From Spirochaetota bacterium (lineage in GTDB: Bacteria; Spirochaetota; UBA4802; JAFGJZ01): a stretch of 5,024 bases of DNA. The notes beneath the pieces are model-generated. The model had not been told where the DNA came from, made no database searches, and worked only from the letters and a program-made list of their open reading frames with translations. How positions within the stretch are numbered: the first letter of the stretch is position 1; every line of letters starts with the position of its first letter. This document shows, piece by piece, positions 1-5,024 of the stretch. The translations under genes were made by a program, and so were the position numbers. Location: contig JAKJGA010000134.1 of the NCBI GenBank assembly GCA_022704645.1, forward strand, positions 1 through 5,024, written 5' to 3'.

Positions 1-35
1 AGCTCTTCGTTTGCGTCAAATACCGGTTTTGGCAT
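1..35 (-). CDS. 5' end of an unidentified gene, cut by the window edge
   Basis: An ATG at 33-35 on the minus strand opens a frame reading MPKPVFDANEE and then leaves the window. An AAGAGGAT Shine-Dalgarno-like sequence (complement of 41-48) lies about 7 nt upstream, which is good spacing. The other nearby ATG (complement of 38-40) hits a stop after eight codons, so 35 is the better start. The gene follows copA in the same direction after about 83 nt and could be a further member of the copper operon or a separate unit. Eleven residues are too few to assign a family. Confidence 0.55.
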   Translation of the reverse strand, partial: MPKPVFDANEE

Positions 36-70
36 AATTCATCCTCTTTATTGTTTATATCCCTGATACC

Positions 71-99
71 AGAATAATATAATTACAGGCTTTCTTCAA
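71..99 (-). promoter_or_regulatory. Possible weak promoter between copA and the next gene
   Basis: On the minus strand TTGAAG (complement of 94-99) is followed after 17 nt by TATTCT (complement of 71-76). Both hexamers match the sigma70 consensus at four of six positions with ideal spacing. It would start transcription about 30 nt upstream of the start codon at 35. In AT-rich DNA such pairs arise by chance, so this is only a candidate. I saw no convincing hairpin terminator for copA between 36 and 118, so read-through from copA is equally possible. Confidence 0.25.
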
Positions 100-118
100 T
101 ACTCTTTTGGCAGTTTTG

Positions 119-2281
119 CTAAAATAATTTCTTTTTCTTCAAAAGAAGAGAATTTGTCACAACAGAAACCGATGAAAAAGCCATTGCACTTCCTGCTATG
201 AGCGGAGACAGAAAGCCGAATGCTGCAAGAGGAATTCCGAGGCAATTATAGAAAAAAGCCCAAAAAAGATTCTGTCTGATTTTTTTCATTACAGCTGAAG
301 AAAGATTTACTGCATTTACTATTTCATTCAAGTCACTTTTGAGCAATGTTATCGCGCATGCTTCCATGGCTATATCGCTTCCTCCGGCAACCGTCAGACC
401 GACAGAAGCTGAAGCAAGAGCCGGAGCATCGTTGATACCGTCGCCTGCAAAAAGAACGCGGGTATTGTTTGATTCATATTTTTTAATTATCTGAGCTTTA
501 TCTTCAGGCAAAAGAGAATGATAAAAAGTTTCAATTCCGCATTCTTTAGCAGTTTTCTCTGCACTGTTGAAATTATCTCCAGTCAGCATAATCGTTTTAA
601 TTCCCATATTTTCAAGCGATTTAACTGTTGTAATTGCAGTGTCTCTGAGTTTATCATCAAAAGTTACCGCTCCAATCAGTTTATTGTCAAACGCAGTCAA
701 TAAAAATGTTTTTCCGGATTTTGATGCTTTTAAAACCATTTCATTTATTTTATCTTCATGAATGCCTTTATCCTTCATGAATTTTGCATTTCCGCACAAT
801 AATACTTTATTTTCATAAATGCACGAAACTCCTTTTCCGGCATAAGACATGAAATCAGAAGGATGAGTTTCATCTGAATATTTTTCTCTGACTGCTTTTG
901 CAAGCGGATGTTCGGAGAATTTTTCTGCGATGGATGTCAGTCTTAGTACATAGTCCTTTTCATTATCTTCGGAAATAACATCATTTACGGAAAGTTTACC
1001 GTCAGTTAGTGTTCCGGTTTTATCAATCATCAGAATCGAGATTTTACTTAACATTTCGAGAGATTCCGCATCTTTAATGAGAATATTATTAGAAGCGCCC
1101 ATTCCTATTCCTGCAATGAGTGCAGTAGGAGTTGCGAGTCCGAGTGCGCATGGGCAGGCTATTACAAGAACTGCAACTGAATTTGAAACAGCTTCTGAAA
1201 TGTTTCCTGAATAGAAATACCACGAAATAAATGTTACGGCAGCAATTGAAAGTACCGACCATGCAAATATTCCGGATATTTTATCAGCAAGTTTCTGTAC
1301 CGGAGCTTTTGATAAAGCTGCATTCTCGACAGTCTGTATTATTCTCGATATAATAGTATCTTCTCCAGTTTTATCCGCCCGCATGATCAGAGAGCCCGAG
1401 GTATTCAGCGTGCCTGCGGTTATTCTGCTTCCTTCTGACTTGTCGGAAGGAATACTTTCTCCCGTAATCATGCTTTCGTCAACTGCGGAAAATCCGCTGA
1501 TAACAATTCCGTCAGCAGGTATTATTTCGCCGGGACGAATTACAATTGCATCACCGGGGATTAAATCTGCGGCAGAGATTTGAATTTCCTTTCCTTCTCT
1601 CAATATTCTTGCATTTGCCGGAGAAAGATTCATGAGCTTTTGAATTGCCGAAGATGTTTTTACTTTTGCTTTAGCCTCAAGATATTTTCCGAAGAGAATC
1701 AGAGTGATAAGCACCGCGCTGGATTCAAAATACAAATGTGAATGATTTTGAAGAAAGAAAAGATTATAAAGGCTGAAAAAGTATGCGGCAGTCGTTCCGA
1801 GAGCAACAAGAAAATCCATTCCGGGAGAAAATGTTTTTAGAGTTATAAATGATTTTTTGTAAAACCGGAATCCTATTATAAATTGAACAGGCGCGGATAA
1901 GGCAAGATGCAGATACGGATTATGAATGAAAGAAAAATTCTCTGTAAGATGCATTAGAATCATTGAAAAAAGAAGCGGAAAAGAGAGAATTGATGAAATC
2001 GCGGTCAGAACAAAAAGTTTCTTTATTTCTTTTTTCTGCAAATCGATGACTGTTTTATTTTTATCTTTGCCCGCAAACTCTGCCTTATAACCGAGGTTGT
2101 CGATGATAGACTTCAGTTCCGAAGGAGTTATTTTGCTTTCATCGTATTGAATTTTTGACATAGAAGATGCAAGATTTACGGTAGCTTTTACGACACCATC
2201 GCATGAATTCAATGTTTTTTCAATACGCGCGCTGCACGCAGAGCATGTCATTCCTCCGATTATTATGGCGCATTCTTTCAC
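119..2281 (-). CDS. copA: Copper-exporting P1B-type ATPase CopA
   Basis: A 720-residue Cu+-translocating P-type ATPase of the inner membrane, which would pump cytosolic Cu+ outward using ATP. Motifs in order: one N-terminal HMA domain with GMTCSAC (residues 10-16, Cys13/Cys16); hydrophobic segments near 90-111, 121-140, 154-173 and 185-202; actuator-domain TGE at 273-275; the transport-site CPC at 376-378; phosphorylation motif DKTGT at 420-424; the P1B nucleotide-binding SEHPL at 456-460; TGDN at 567-570; GDGINDAP at 613-620. The last two membrane helices carry Tyr678-Asn679 and Met700 with Ser704, the set typical of the Cu+ (P1B-1) subgroup rather than Zn/Cd pumps. Length is normal for a single-HMA CopA and nothing essential is missing. 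The start is GTG, overlapping the copZ stop in a GTGA, so translation is probably coupled to copZ. It is the last gene of the csoR-copZ-copA operon. Confidence 0.96.
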   Translation of the reverse strand: MKECAIIIGGMTCSACSARIEKTLNSCDGVVKATVNLASSMSKIQYDESKITPSELKSIIDNLGYKAEFAGKDKNKTVIDLQKKEIKKLFVLTAISSILSFPLLFSMILMHLTENFSFIHNPYLHLALSAPVQFIIGFRFYKKSFITLKTFSPGMDFLVALGTTAAYFFSLYNLFFLQNHSHLYFESSAVLITLILFGKYLEAKAKVKTSSAIQKLMNLSPANARILREGKEIQISAADLIPGDAIVIRPGEIIPADGIVISGFSAVDESMITGESIPSDKSEGSRITAGTLNTSGSLIMRADKTGEDTIISRIIQTVENAALSKAPVQKLADKISGIFAWSVLSIAAVTFISWYFYSGNISEAVSNSVAVLVIACPCALGLATPTALIAGIGMGASNNILIKDAESLEMLSKISILMIDKTGTLTDGKLSVNDVISEDNEKDYVLRLTSIAEKFSEHPLAKAVREKYSDETHPSDFMSYAGKGVSCIYENKVLLCGNAKFMKDKGIHEDKINEMVLKASKSGKTFLLTAFDNKLIGAVTFDDKLRDTAITTVKSLENMGIKTIMLTGDNFNSAEKTAKECGIETFYHSLLPEDKAQIIKKYESNNTRVLFAGDGINDAPALASASVGLTVAGGSDIAMEACAITLLKSDLNEIVNAVNLSSAVMKKIRQNLFWAFFYNCLGIPLAAFGFLSPLIAGSAMAFSSVSVVTNSLLLKKKKLF

Positions 2282-2496
2282 CGCTTTATCATTCCCTTGA
2301 ATATGTAGCCGGCGGATTCGACAGCCGCTTTAAATTCATTTTCAGTTATTTCTTTTTCGGTGAGAATTTCTGCTGATTTTTCCTTTGCCGAAGCCTTGAT
2401 TTTCATTTTTGGATCCAGATTCGACAATGTTCTTTCAATATGATTTTCGCAATGTGAACAGCTCATTCCGTCAATTAGTACTATGTATTTTGTCAT
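2278..2496 (-). CDS. copZ: CopZ-like HMA-domain copper chaperone
   Basis: A 72-residue protein consisting of one heavy-metal-associated domain. The metal loop is GMSCSHC (residues 10-16, ligands Cys13 and Cys16), followed by the usual amphipathic helix and a basic middle (residues 30-40). In the family it would bind Cu+ in the cytosol and deliver it to CopA, and to CsoR as the signal. It begins one base after the csoR stop; an AAGAGG sequence inside the last csoR codons, about 12 nt upstream, can serve as SD. It ends in a 4-nt overlap with copA. Size and position between csoR and copA make CopZ much more likely than a mercury-binding MerP, since no signal peptide is visible. Confidence 0.9.
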   Translation of the reverse strand: MTKYIVLIDGMSCSHCENHIERTLSNLDPKMKIKASAKEKSAEILTEKEITENEFKAAVESAGYIFKGMIKR

Positions 2497-2497
2497 T

Positions 2498-2794
2498 TTA
2501 TTTACTTAACCTCTTTATTGTTTTAATTACCTCGGCAATTACATCCGTTTTGCCGTTTTTTATCTGATCCGAAACGCATTGTCTGACATGATGTTCGAGA
2601 AGATACAATGCGGTTCCGTTTAAGGCAGATTGAGCCGATGCTATCTGGTTGAGGACATCATCGCAATAAGTATCTTCTTCTATCATTTTGCGTATTCCGC
2701 GGAGCTGTCCTTCTATACGTTTTAAGCGTGACTGCAGAGATTTTTTTACATCTTCACTGTGATGTGCCTTCTTTTGAGCATTGCAACAGGACAT
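2498..2794 (-). CDS. csoR: CsoR-family copper-sensing transcriptional repressor
   Basis: A 98-residue all-helical repressor of the CsoR/RcnR family. The core signature is present (RLKRIEGQLRGI at residues 23-34). The copper-site residues are Cys44, His69 and Cys73, with the same 25- and 4-residue spacing as Cys36/His61/Cys65 of the Mycobacterium CsoR, and Tyr43 precedes the first Cys as there. This C-H-C pattern fits Cu+ sensing rather than Ni/Co (RcnR), formaldehyde (FrmR) or persulfide (CstR). The N-terminal extension (residues 1-14) adds Cys3, Cys4, His11 and His12, possibly extra metal ligands. As first gene of the operon with copZ and copA it would be autoregulated, with Cu+ releasing it from DNA. 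The start follows a very G-rich sequence that looks like both SD and operator. Confidence 0.93.
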   Translation of the reverse strand: MSCCNAQKKAHHSEDVKKSLQSRLKRIEGQLRGIRKMIEEDTYCDDVLNQIASAQSALNGTALYLLEHHVRQCVSDQIKNGKTDVIAEVIKTIKRLSK

Positions 2795-2809
2795 ACCCCC
2801 ACCCCCTAT
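2793..2809 (-). promoter_or_regulatory. Candidate CsoR operator overlapping the csoR ribosome binding site
   Basis: The plus strand reads ATA, five C, A, five C, TAT: a GC tract bounded by inverted ATA/TAT ends. CsoR/RcnR-family operators are characteristically GC tracts with AT-rich inverted flanks, so this is the obvious repressor site. It lies over the predicted transcription start (near 2807) and runs into the csoR ATG (2792-2794). On the minus strand GGGGGTG ends 5 nt before the ATG and can pair with the anti-SD, using one G-U wobble in place of GGAGGTG. The same bases may therefore serve as operator and SD. Confidence 0.65.
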
Positions 2810-2813
2810 AAGA

Positions 2814-2841
2814 AATATACTGAAATATTGTCATTAGTCAA
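2814..2841 (-). promoter_or_regulatory. Promoter of the csoR-copZ-copA operon
   Basis: On the minus strand TTGACT (complement of 2836-2841) and TATATT (complement of 2814-2819) each match the sigma70 -35 and -10 consensus at five of six positions, separated by 16 nt. The predicted start point is the A at about 2807, giving a leader of only about 13 nt before csoR. The candidate CsoR operator lies directly on that start point, so bound repressor would block transcription initiation. Confidence 0.7.
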
Positions 2842-2885
2842 TAATTGCTTGAAAAAATGACATTCCGCAGAACATGTATAAATAG

Positions 2886-3269
2886 ATGAAAGTCAGACGA
2901 ATAAATATATCAAATGCTTATCTTAAGGACTTACTGAAGAGTGTATGGATCCTTGAAGACAGTTCTTCTTGTACAGGTCATGTTCTCCTTCCTGTGAAGG
3001 AGGTTGATTTGATGGTTAATCTGTCGGGGACAATTAATCATTCAGAAGCGGATTCGGTTATTGAAAGAGGGCACATTTTTTCCAACGTAATAAGAAATAC
3101 TCCGGTTGAAATTTCTCATAATGGAGAACTTTCAGTTCTGGGAATATCTTTTAATTCATTTTCACTTCCGGTTTTAATAGTACGCACCTGTCAAGTTTTG
3201 AAGCATAGAATCCGGAAAGTTCTTCGTAAAGTTTTTCCGGATTTTTGTTTTTTAAATCCTCAACCTTGA
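2886..3269 (+). pseudogene. Truncated AraC-type regulator (N-terminal sensor half only)
   Basis: Residues 1-98 resemble the N-terminal DUF6597-like domain of AraC regulators: a Trp-containing LLKSVWILE start (16-24), LPVKEVDLMVNLSG (35-48) and LSVLGISF (82-89). The same landmarks occur in the intact regulator at 3910-4671 (CYWFFD, NPDCCADIIFNL, IKACGIRL). After about residue 98 (position 3179) the frame continues only as the antisense of a Cdd1-like gene, and no helix-turn-helix follows. An intact relative has about 250 residues, so roughly 150 are missing. The ATG lies directly after an in-frame TAG and has no clear SD. It diverges from csoR. I call it a remnant; a short expressed sensor-only protein is possible but unlikely. 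Confidence 0.65.
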
Positions 3270-3354
3270 TAATTCCAAGACGGTTTAAGTCCTTGACGGT
3301 TGCTTTTACTATGCCAGGAATAATCAGAAGCCCGGATTTATTTTCTTTTTTCAT
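3151..3354 (-). pseudogene. Truncated Cdd1-family helix-hairpin-helix gene
   Basis: A 67-residue frame. Residues 8-59 fit the small Cdd1 ('pathogenicity locus') helix-hairpin-helix family: GLLIIPGIVKATVKDL (8-23), LGIIKVEDLKNKNPEKLYEEL (26-46) and DRCVL (55-59). Family members usually continue from DRCVLYVFRCAVYYAS to a Trp-rich end and have about 90-100 residues. Here the match stops at Leu59 (about 3178) and eight unrelated codons lead to a stop. The hairpin glycine in the usual PGIGK is replaced by Val (PGIVK). The ATG overlaps an upstream stop as ATGA and has no SD of its own, as expected for a former operon member. Family function is poorly known, presumably nucleic-acid binding. Probably non-functional. 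Confidence 0.6.
3209..3246 (+). terminator. Inverted repeat with T-runs, possible plus-strand terminator
   Basis: AATCCGGAAA (3209-3218) and TTTCCGGATT (3234-3243) are perfect 10-nt inverted arms with a 15-nt loop, followed by TTT, G and six T. Read on the plus strand this resembles an intrinsic terminator for the AraC remnant. Read on the minus strand no T-run follows. The loop is long, and both arms also encode the expected Cdd1 residues (NPEK and LSG), so the repeat may be accidental. Confidence 0.3.
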
Positions 3355-3395
3355 TTGGTTAATGCCGAATTAACATATTTTGCGGGAAGAACAGT
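3351..3395 (-). pseudogene. C-terminal tail of an unidentified reading frame
   Basis: The minus strand reads TVLPAKYVNSALTK and then TGA (complement of 3351-3353), which overlaps the start of the Cdd1 remnant as ATGA. Such an overlap is typical of neighbouring operon genes and suggests the last codons of a gene that once preceded Cdd1. The frame is open upstream to about 3416 (MMLLSQK), but those bases fit better as the start of a VOC gene in another frame. I do not recognise the family. It may be chance. Confidence 0.25.
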
Positions 3396-3448
3396 CTTTT
3401 GACTTAGCAACATCATCAACAAACAAAACCTGTTAAAATGAATTCCAT
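3394..3448 (-). pseudogene. 5' remnant of a second VOC/glyoxalase-fold gene, frameshifted
   Basis: An ATG (3446-3448) follows a strong SD, AGGAGAT (complement of 3452-3458), with 3 nt between them. It reads MEFILTGFVC and stops. Removing one T at about 3421 restores MEFILTGFVVDDVAKSKD, which closely fits the first strand and helix of VOC-superfamily proteins (the usual form is M-x-F then VVDD-x-x-KSK-x-FY). After the Asp at 3394 the expected FY and the rest of the domain are absent. So there is both a one-base frameshift and a loss of more than 100 codons. The SD begins two bases after the stop of the intact VOC gene, so the two were likely a tandem pair in one transcript. Confidence 0.6.
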
Positions 3449-3459
3449 ATTATCTCCTA

Positions 3460-3828
3460 TTATGAAGCAAAAGTAAAAATGAATCCGTCAGGATCAGTTA
3501 CCGAAAATTCTTTTCTGCCGTATGGAGTCACATGCAAATGATGAACTATGTTAACATTGTTTTTTATTTTTTCATAAAAGACTTTCGAATCTTCAACAAT
3601 CGTATAAAAAGTTAGAGCTCCTGATTCTTTTTCTTTGAGAGTAGGATACTCTTCTTCAATTGATTCCTTCTGCTGAAGCATTATTTCTGCGTTGCCGTTT
3701 TTAAGCATAACCCAGACAGGATTTTCATCAGGAACTTTCATAATGATTTTAAATCCGAGAATTGTTTCATAAAATATAAGAGAATTCGGAATATCAGTAA
3801 CCTTTAAATTCGGTGTTATGCTTTTCAT
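3460..3828 (-). CDS. VOC-superfamily (bleomycin-resistance/glyoxalase-like) protein
   Basis: A 122-residue single VOC domain made of two beta-alpha-beta-beta-beta halves. Visible landmarks are NLKVTDIPNSLIFYETILGF (7-26), NAEIMLQ (46-52), the second half beginning ALTFYTIVEDSKVFYEKI (71-88), and FSVTDPDGFIFTF (108-120). The ending resembles bleomycin-resistance-type members. Thr119 sits where metal-dependent glyoxalases have Glu, and no His is seen in the usual ligand positions, so metal-dependent catalysis looks unlikely. It may bind or sequester a small molecule, and the ligand cannot be read from sequence. A longer frame opens at 3900, but GGAGG just before the ATG at 3826-3828 and the family's usual N-terminus favour this start. 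It lies 81 nt downstream of the AraC gene on the same strand. Confidence 0.85.
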   Translation of the reverse strand: MKSITPNLKVTDIPNSLIFYETILGFKIIMKVPDENPVWVMLKNGNAEIMLQQKESIEEEYPTLKEKESGALTFYTIVEDSKVFYEKIKNNVNIVHHLHVTPYGRKEFSVTDPDGFIFTFAS

Positions 3829-3832
3829 AATT

Positions 3833-3837
3833 CCTCC
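3833..3837 (-). promoter_or_regulatory. Shine-Dalgarno site that decides the VOC gene start
   Basis: GGAGG on the minus strand, 4 nt before the ATG at 3826-3828. The alternative upstream ATG at 3900 has no comparable site and would add a 24-residue hydrophobic stretch (MSFFYNIYFIHML) foreign to the family. That upstream segment is more likely leader DNA. Weak -10-like sequences (TATTAT, TATATT) occur just upstream of this SD, but I found no good -35 partner. Confidence 0.8.
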
Positions 3838-3909
3838 GGCATCATAATATAATACCAAGAATAACATATGAATGAAGTAAATATTGTAAAAAAAGGACAA
3901 AATAGAAAT

Positions 3910-4671
3910 TTACGAAATGCTTTTTAAGAAATCACCAGGAGTCATGCCTGCACATCGTTTGAAGTCTTTAATAAAATGAGGCTGGTCGTAATATCCCTCT
4001 GGGAGAATATTTCCGTAGTTAATGATCTGTCTAAGACTGTTTTGAAATCTTAACACAGAGGATATTTTCTTGCGTGATAATCCGAAGTATTTCATAAAAT
4101 ATCTGTCCATGGTTTTGTCTGAAATGAGAAGATCTTTCGATCCGTTATCTGCAATTGAATTAAAAACATTAAGAGAATATATGAATTTACTTTCGCGTAT
4201 TTCGATTTTACGGAAGATAAAGGATAAATATGAGTCGAAAAAATCTTTTATTTGACAGGTTGTTTTTTCAAGAATGTTTTCTGCTATGAACTCGCAGTTT
4301 ATCTGCGGATAGTTGAGTGATGACACTGAGGTATTGGAAAGAGAATCTATTCCCTCGCGGATAAGGTGATAGGTTATTCCGGGTTTAAGACGTATTCCGC
4401 AGGCTTTAATTCCGTTTCCGGGAATATAGAATTTGTCTGAAAAAGTTCCTGTTATTTCTGAGAAATCGTCAATATCACGTGCTTTGAGGTTGAATATAAT
4501 ATCAGCACAGCAATCCGGATTTACCAGAATGTCGCCGGATGAATCAGTTGTATCAAAAAACCAGTAACACATTATAAAGTCTTTGAGTGCGTCTGACGGC
4601 GGTAATTCGCAGTATCCGCTTGATTCCTTCATTCTGCCGACATTTACAATCTGAATAGGAAAGTAATTCAT
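3910..4671 (-). CDS. AraC-family transcriptional regulator with DUF6597-like sensor domain
   Basis: A 253-residue regulator. The N-terminal part (about 20-105) has the DUF6597-like pattern: ELPPSDALKDFIMCYWFF (22-39), DCCADIIFNL (53-62) and CGIRLKPG (91-98). The C-terminal part (about 165-250) is the double helix-turn-helix: first HTH around LLISDKTMDRYFMKYFGLSR (181-200), then RFQNSLR (208-214), and the AraC signature GYYDQPHFIKDFKRCAGMTP (226-245). It would bind DNA in response to an unknown ligand. The ATG overlaps the upstream membrane-gene stop by one base (TGATG), implying translational coupling. An internal Met14 just before the conserved domain is another possible start; neither has a strong SD. 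Likely targets are itself and the downstream VOC gene, by inference from position only. Confidence 0.9.
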   Translation of the reverse strand: MNYFPIQIVNVGRMKESSGYCELPPSDALKDFIMCYWFFDTTDSSGDILVNPDCCADIIFNLKARDIDDFSEITGTFSDKFYIPGNGIKACGIRLKPGITYHLIREGIDSLSNTSVSSLNYPQINCEFIAENILEKTTCQIKDFFDSYLSFIFRKIEIRESKFIYSLNVFNSIADNGSKDLLISDKTMDRYFMKYFGLSRKKISSVLRFQNSLRQIINYGNILPEGYYDQPHFIKDFKRCAGMTPGDFLKSIS

Positions 4672-5024
4672 CAGAATCTTTCTTTTCGCGCCTTGATCAA
4701 TCCGCCGAAAGTGTTGTCGATGAGATGTGTAATGACAAATGCTTTTGAATCCAGTTCCTTTGAAATTTTGATTATCTTGGGAACTTCAAATCTTGTAACT
4801 ACGCAGAAAAGTATATCCTGATCAGTCATAGCCAAACCGCGTTTGCCTTTATAGATTGTCATTCCGATAGCAAATTCTTTCATGATGAATTTTTTAATTT
4901 TCTCGCTTTCGGAAGATATTATTGTGACTGCAGTGTATTCTTCAATTCCGTTTAAGATGAAGTCAATGCTTTTTGACGCCACGACATATGTAAGTATGGA
5001 ATACATTGCTCTTTCAATTCCGAG
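4671..5024 (-). CDS. YitT/DUF2179-family membrane protein, C-terminal part
   Basis: This gene enters from the right edge; the frame is open to 5024 and reads LGIERA before the Met at 5004-5006, so that Met is internal and not the start. The visible 117 residues are the end of the membrane region (YSILTYVVASKSIDFILNG) followed by the cytosolic DUF2179 domain. Its landmarks are AVTIISSESEKIKKFI, a GMTIYKGKRG turn (the family usually has GvT with a gly-rich loop), DILFCVVTRFEVPKI, ELDSKAFVITHL and a terminal NTFGG. YitT-type proteins have around 280 residues with several membrane helices; their substrate is unknown. The stop overlaps the AraC start, so the two genes probably share a transcript. 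Confidence 0.85.
   Translation of the reverse strand, partial: LGIERAMYSILTYVVASKSIDFILNGIEEYTAVTIISSESEKIKKFIMKEFAIGMTIYKGKRGLAMTDQDILFCVVTRFEVPKIIKISKELDSKAFVITHLIDNTFGGLIKARKERF

Noticed and set aside
36..118. Rho-independent terminator after copA
   Set aside because: Only a 4-bp CCTG/CAGG pairing without a T-run is visible.
518..761. Two overlapping plus-strand open frames of 61 and 64 codons
   Set aside because: Both are antisense to the conserved P and N domains of copA, with no SD or recognisable domain; they are shadows of copA codon use.
1383..1583. Plus-strand open frame of 66 codons
   Set aside because: Antisense to the copA actuator domain (including TGE); no independent support.
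2842..2885. Plus-strand promoter for the AraC remnant (TTGAAA with TATAAA near 2877)
   Set aside because: The spacer is 22 nt, the alternative pairing gives 13 nt, and the -10-like sequence almost touches the ATG; not a credible promoter.
3829..3900. N-terminal extension of the VOC protein starting at 3900
   Set aside because: The strong GGAGG before the ATG at 3828 and the family's usual N-terminus favour the shorter protein; the extension lies in AT-rich leader DNA.
4070..4255. Plus-strand open frame of 61 codons
   Set aside because: Antisense to the AraC regulator's HTH-coding region; no SD and no family resemblance.
1..5024. CRISPR array, tRNA or rRNA gene, insertion sequence or transposase
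   Set aside because: No spaced direct repeats, no tRNA-like cloverleaf or rRNA sequence, and no transposase motif or terminal inverted repeats with target duplication were seen, even around the remnant junctions.

Overview
This is an AT-rich bacterial window in which nearly all coding sequence lies on the minus strand. Genes are tightly packed, with start/stop overlaps (GTGA, TGATG, ATGA), clear Shine-Dalgarno sites and a sigma70-like promoter. That argues against a typical Bacteroidota genome. It would fit a spirochaete-like or clostridium-like anaerobe, but nothing here fixes the lineage.

Left part (1-2841): a compact copper-homeostasis operon read right to left. A CsoR-type copper-sensing repressor is followed by a one-domain HMA copper chaperone (CopZ-like) and a full-length P1B-type Cu+-exporting ATPase (CopA). 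A good -35/-10 pair lies upstream of csoR. An ATA-C5-A-C5-TAT element sits at the predicted transcription start and also appears to supply the csoR ribosome binding site. Past copA, the first 11 codons of another minus-strand gene run off the left edge behind a good SD.

Middle (2886-3459): a short stretch of broken genes. On the plus strand lies the N-terminal half of an AraC-type regulator with no DNA-binding domain. It joins tail to tail, near 3178, with a C-terminally truncated Cdd1-family helix-hairpin-helix gene on the minus strand. Upstream of that gene is a short unidentified reading-frame tail. Before it comes the first 18 codons of a second VOC/glyoxalase-fold gene, which keeps its SD but carries a one-base frameshift. 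A 10-bp perfect inverted repeat followed by T-runs lies inside the Cdd1 remnant.

Right part (3460-5024): minus-strand genes in the order YitT/DUF2179-family membrane protein (C-terminal part only, entering from the right edge), intact AraC-family regulator (DUF6597-like sensor domain plus HTH), and intact bleomycin-resistance-like VOC protein. The intact AraC and VOC genes have broken relatives in the middle region, so this looks like an eroding regulator/VOC accessory cluster next to a conserved copper operon.

I see no convincing new system. The most informative points are the combined operator, start site and ribosome binding site of csoR, and the set of joined gene remnants.
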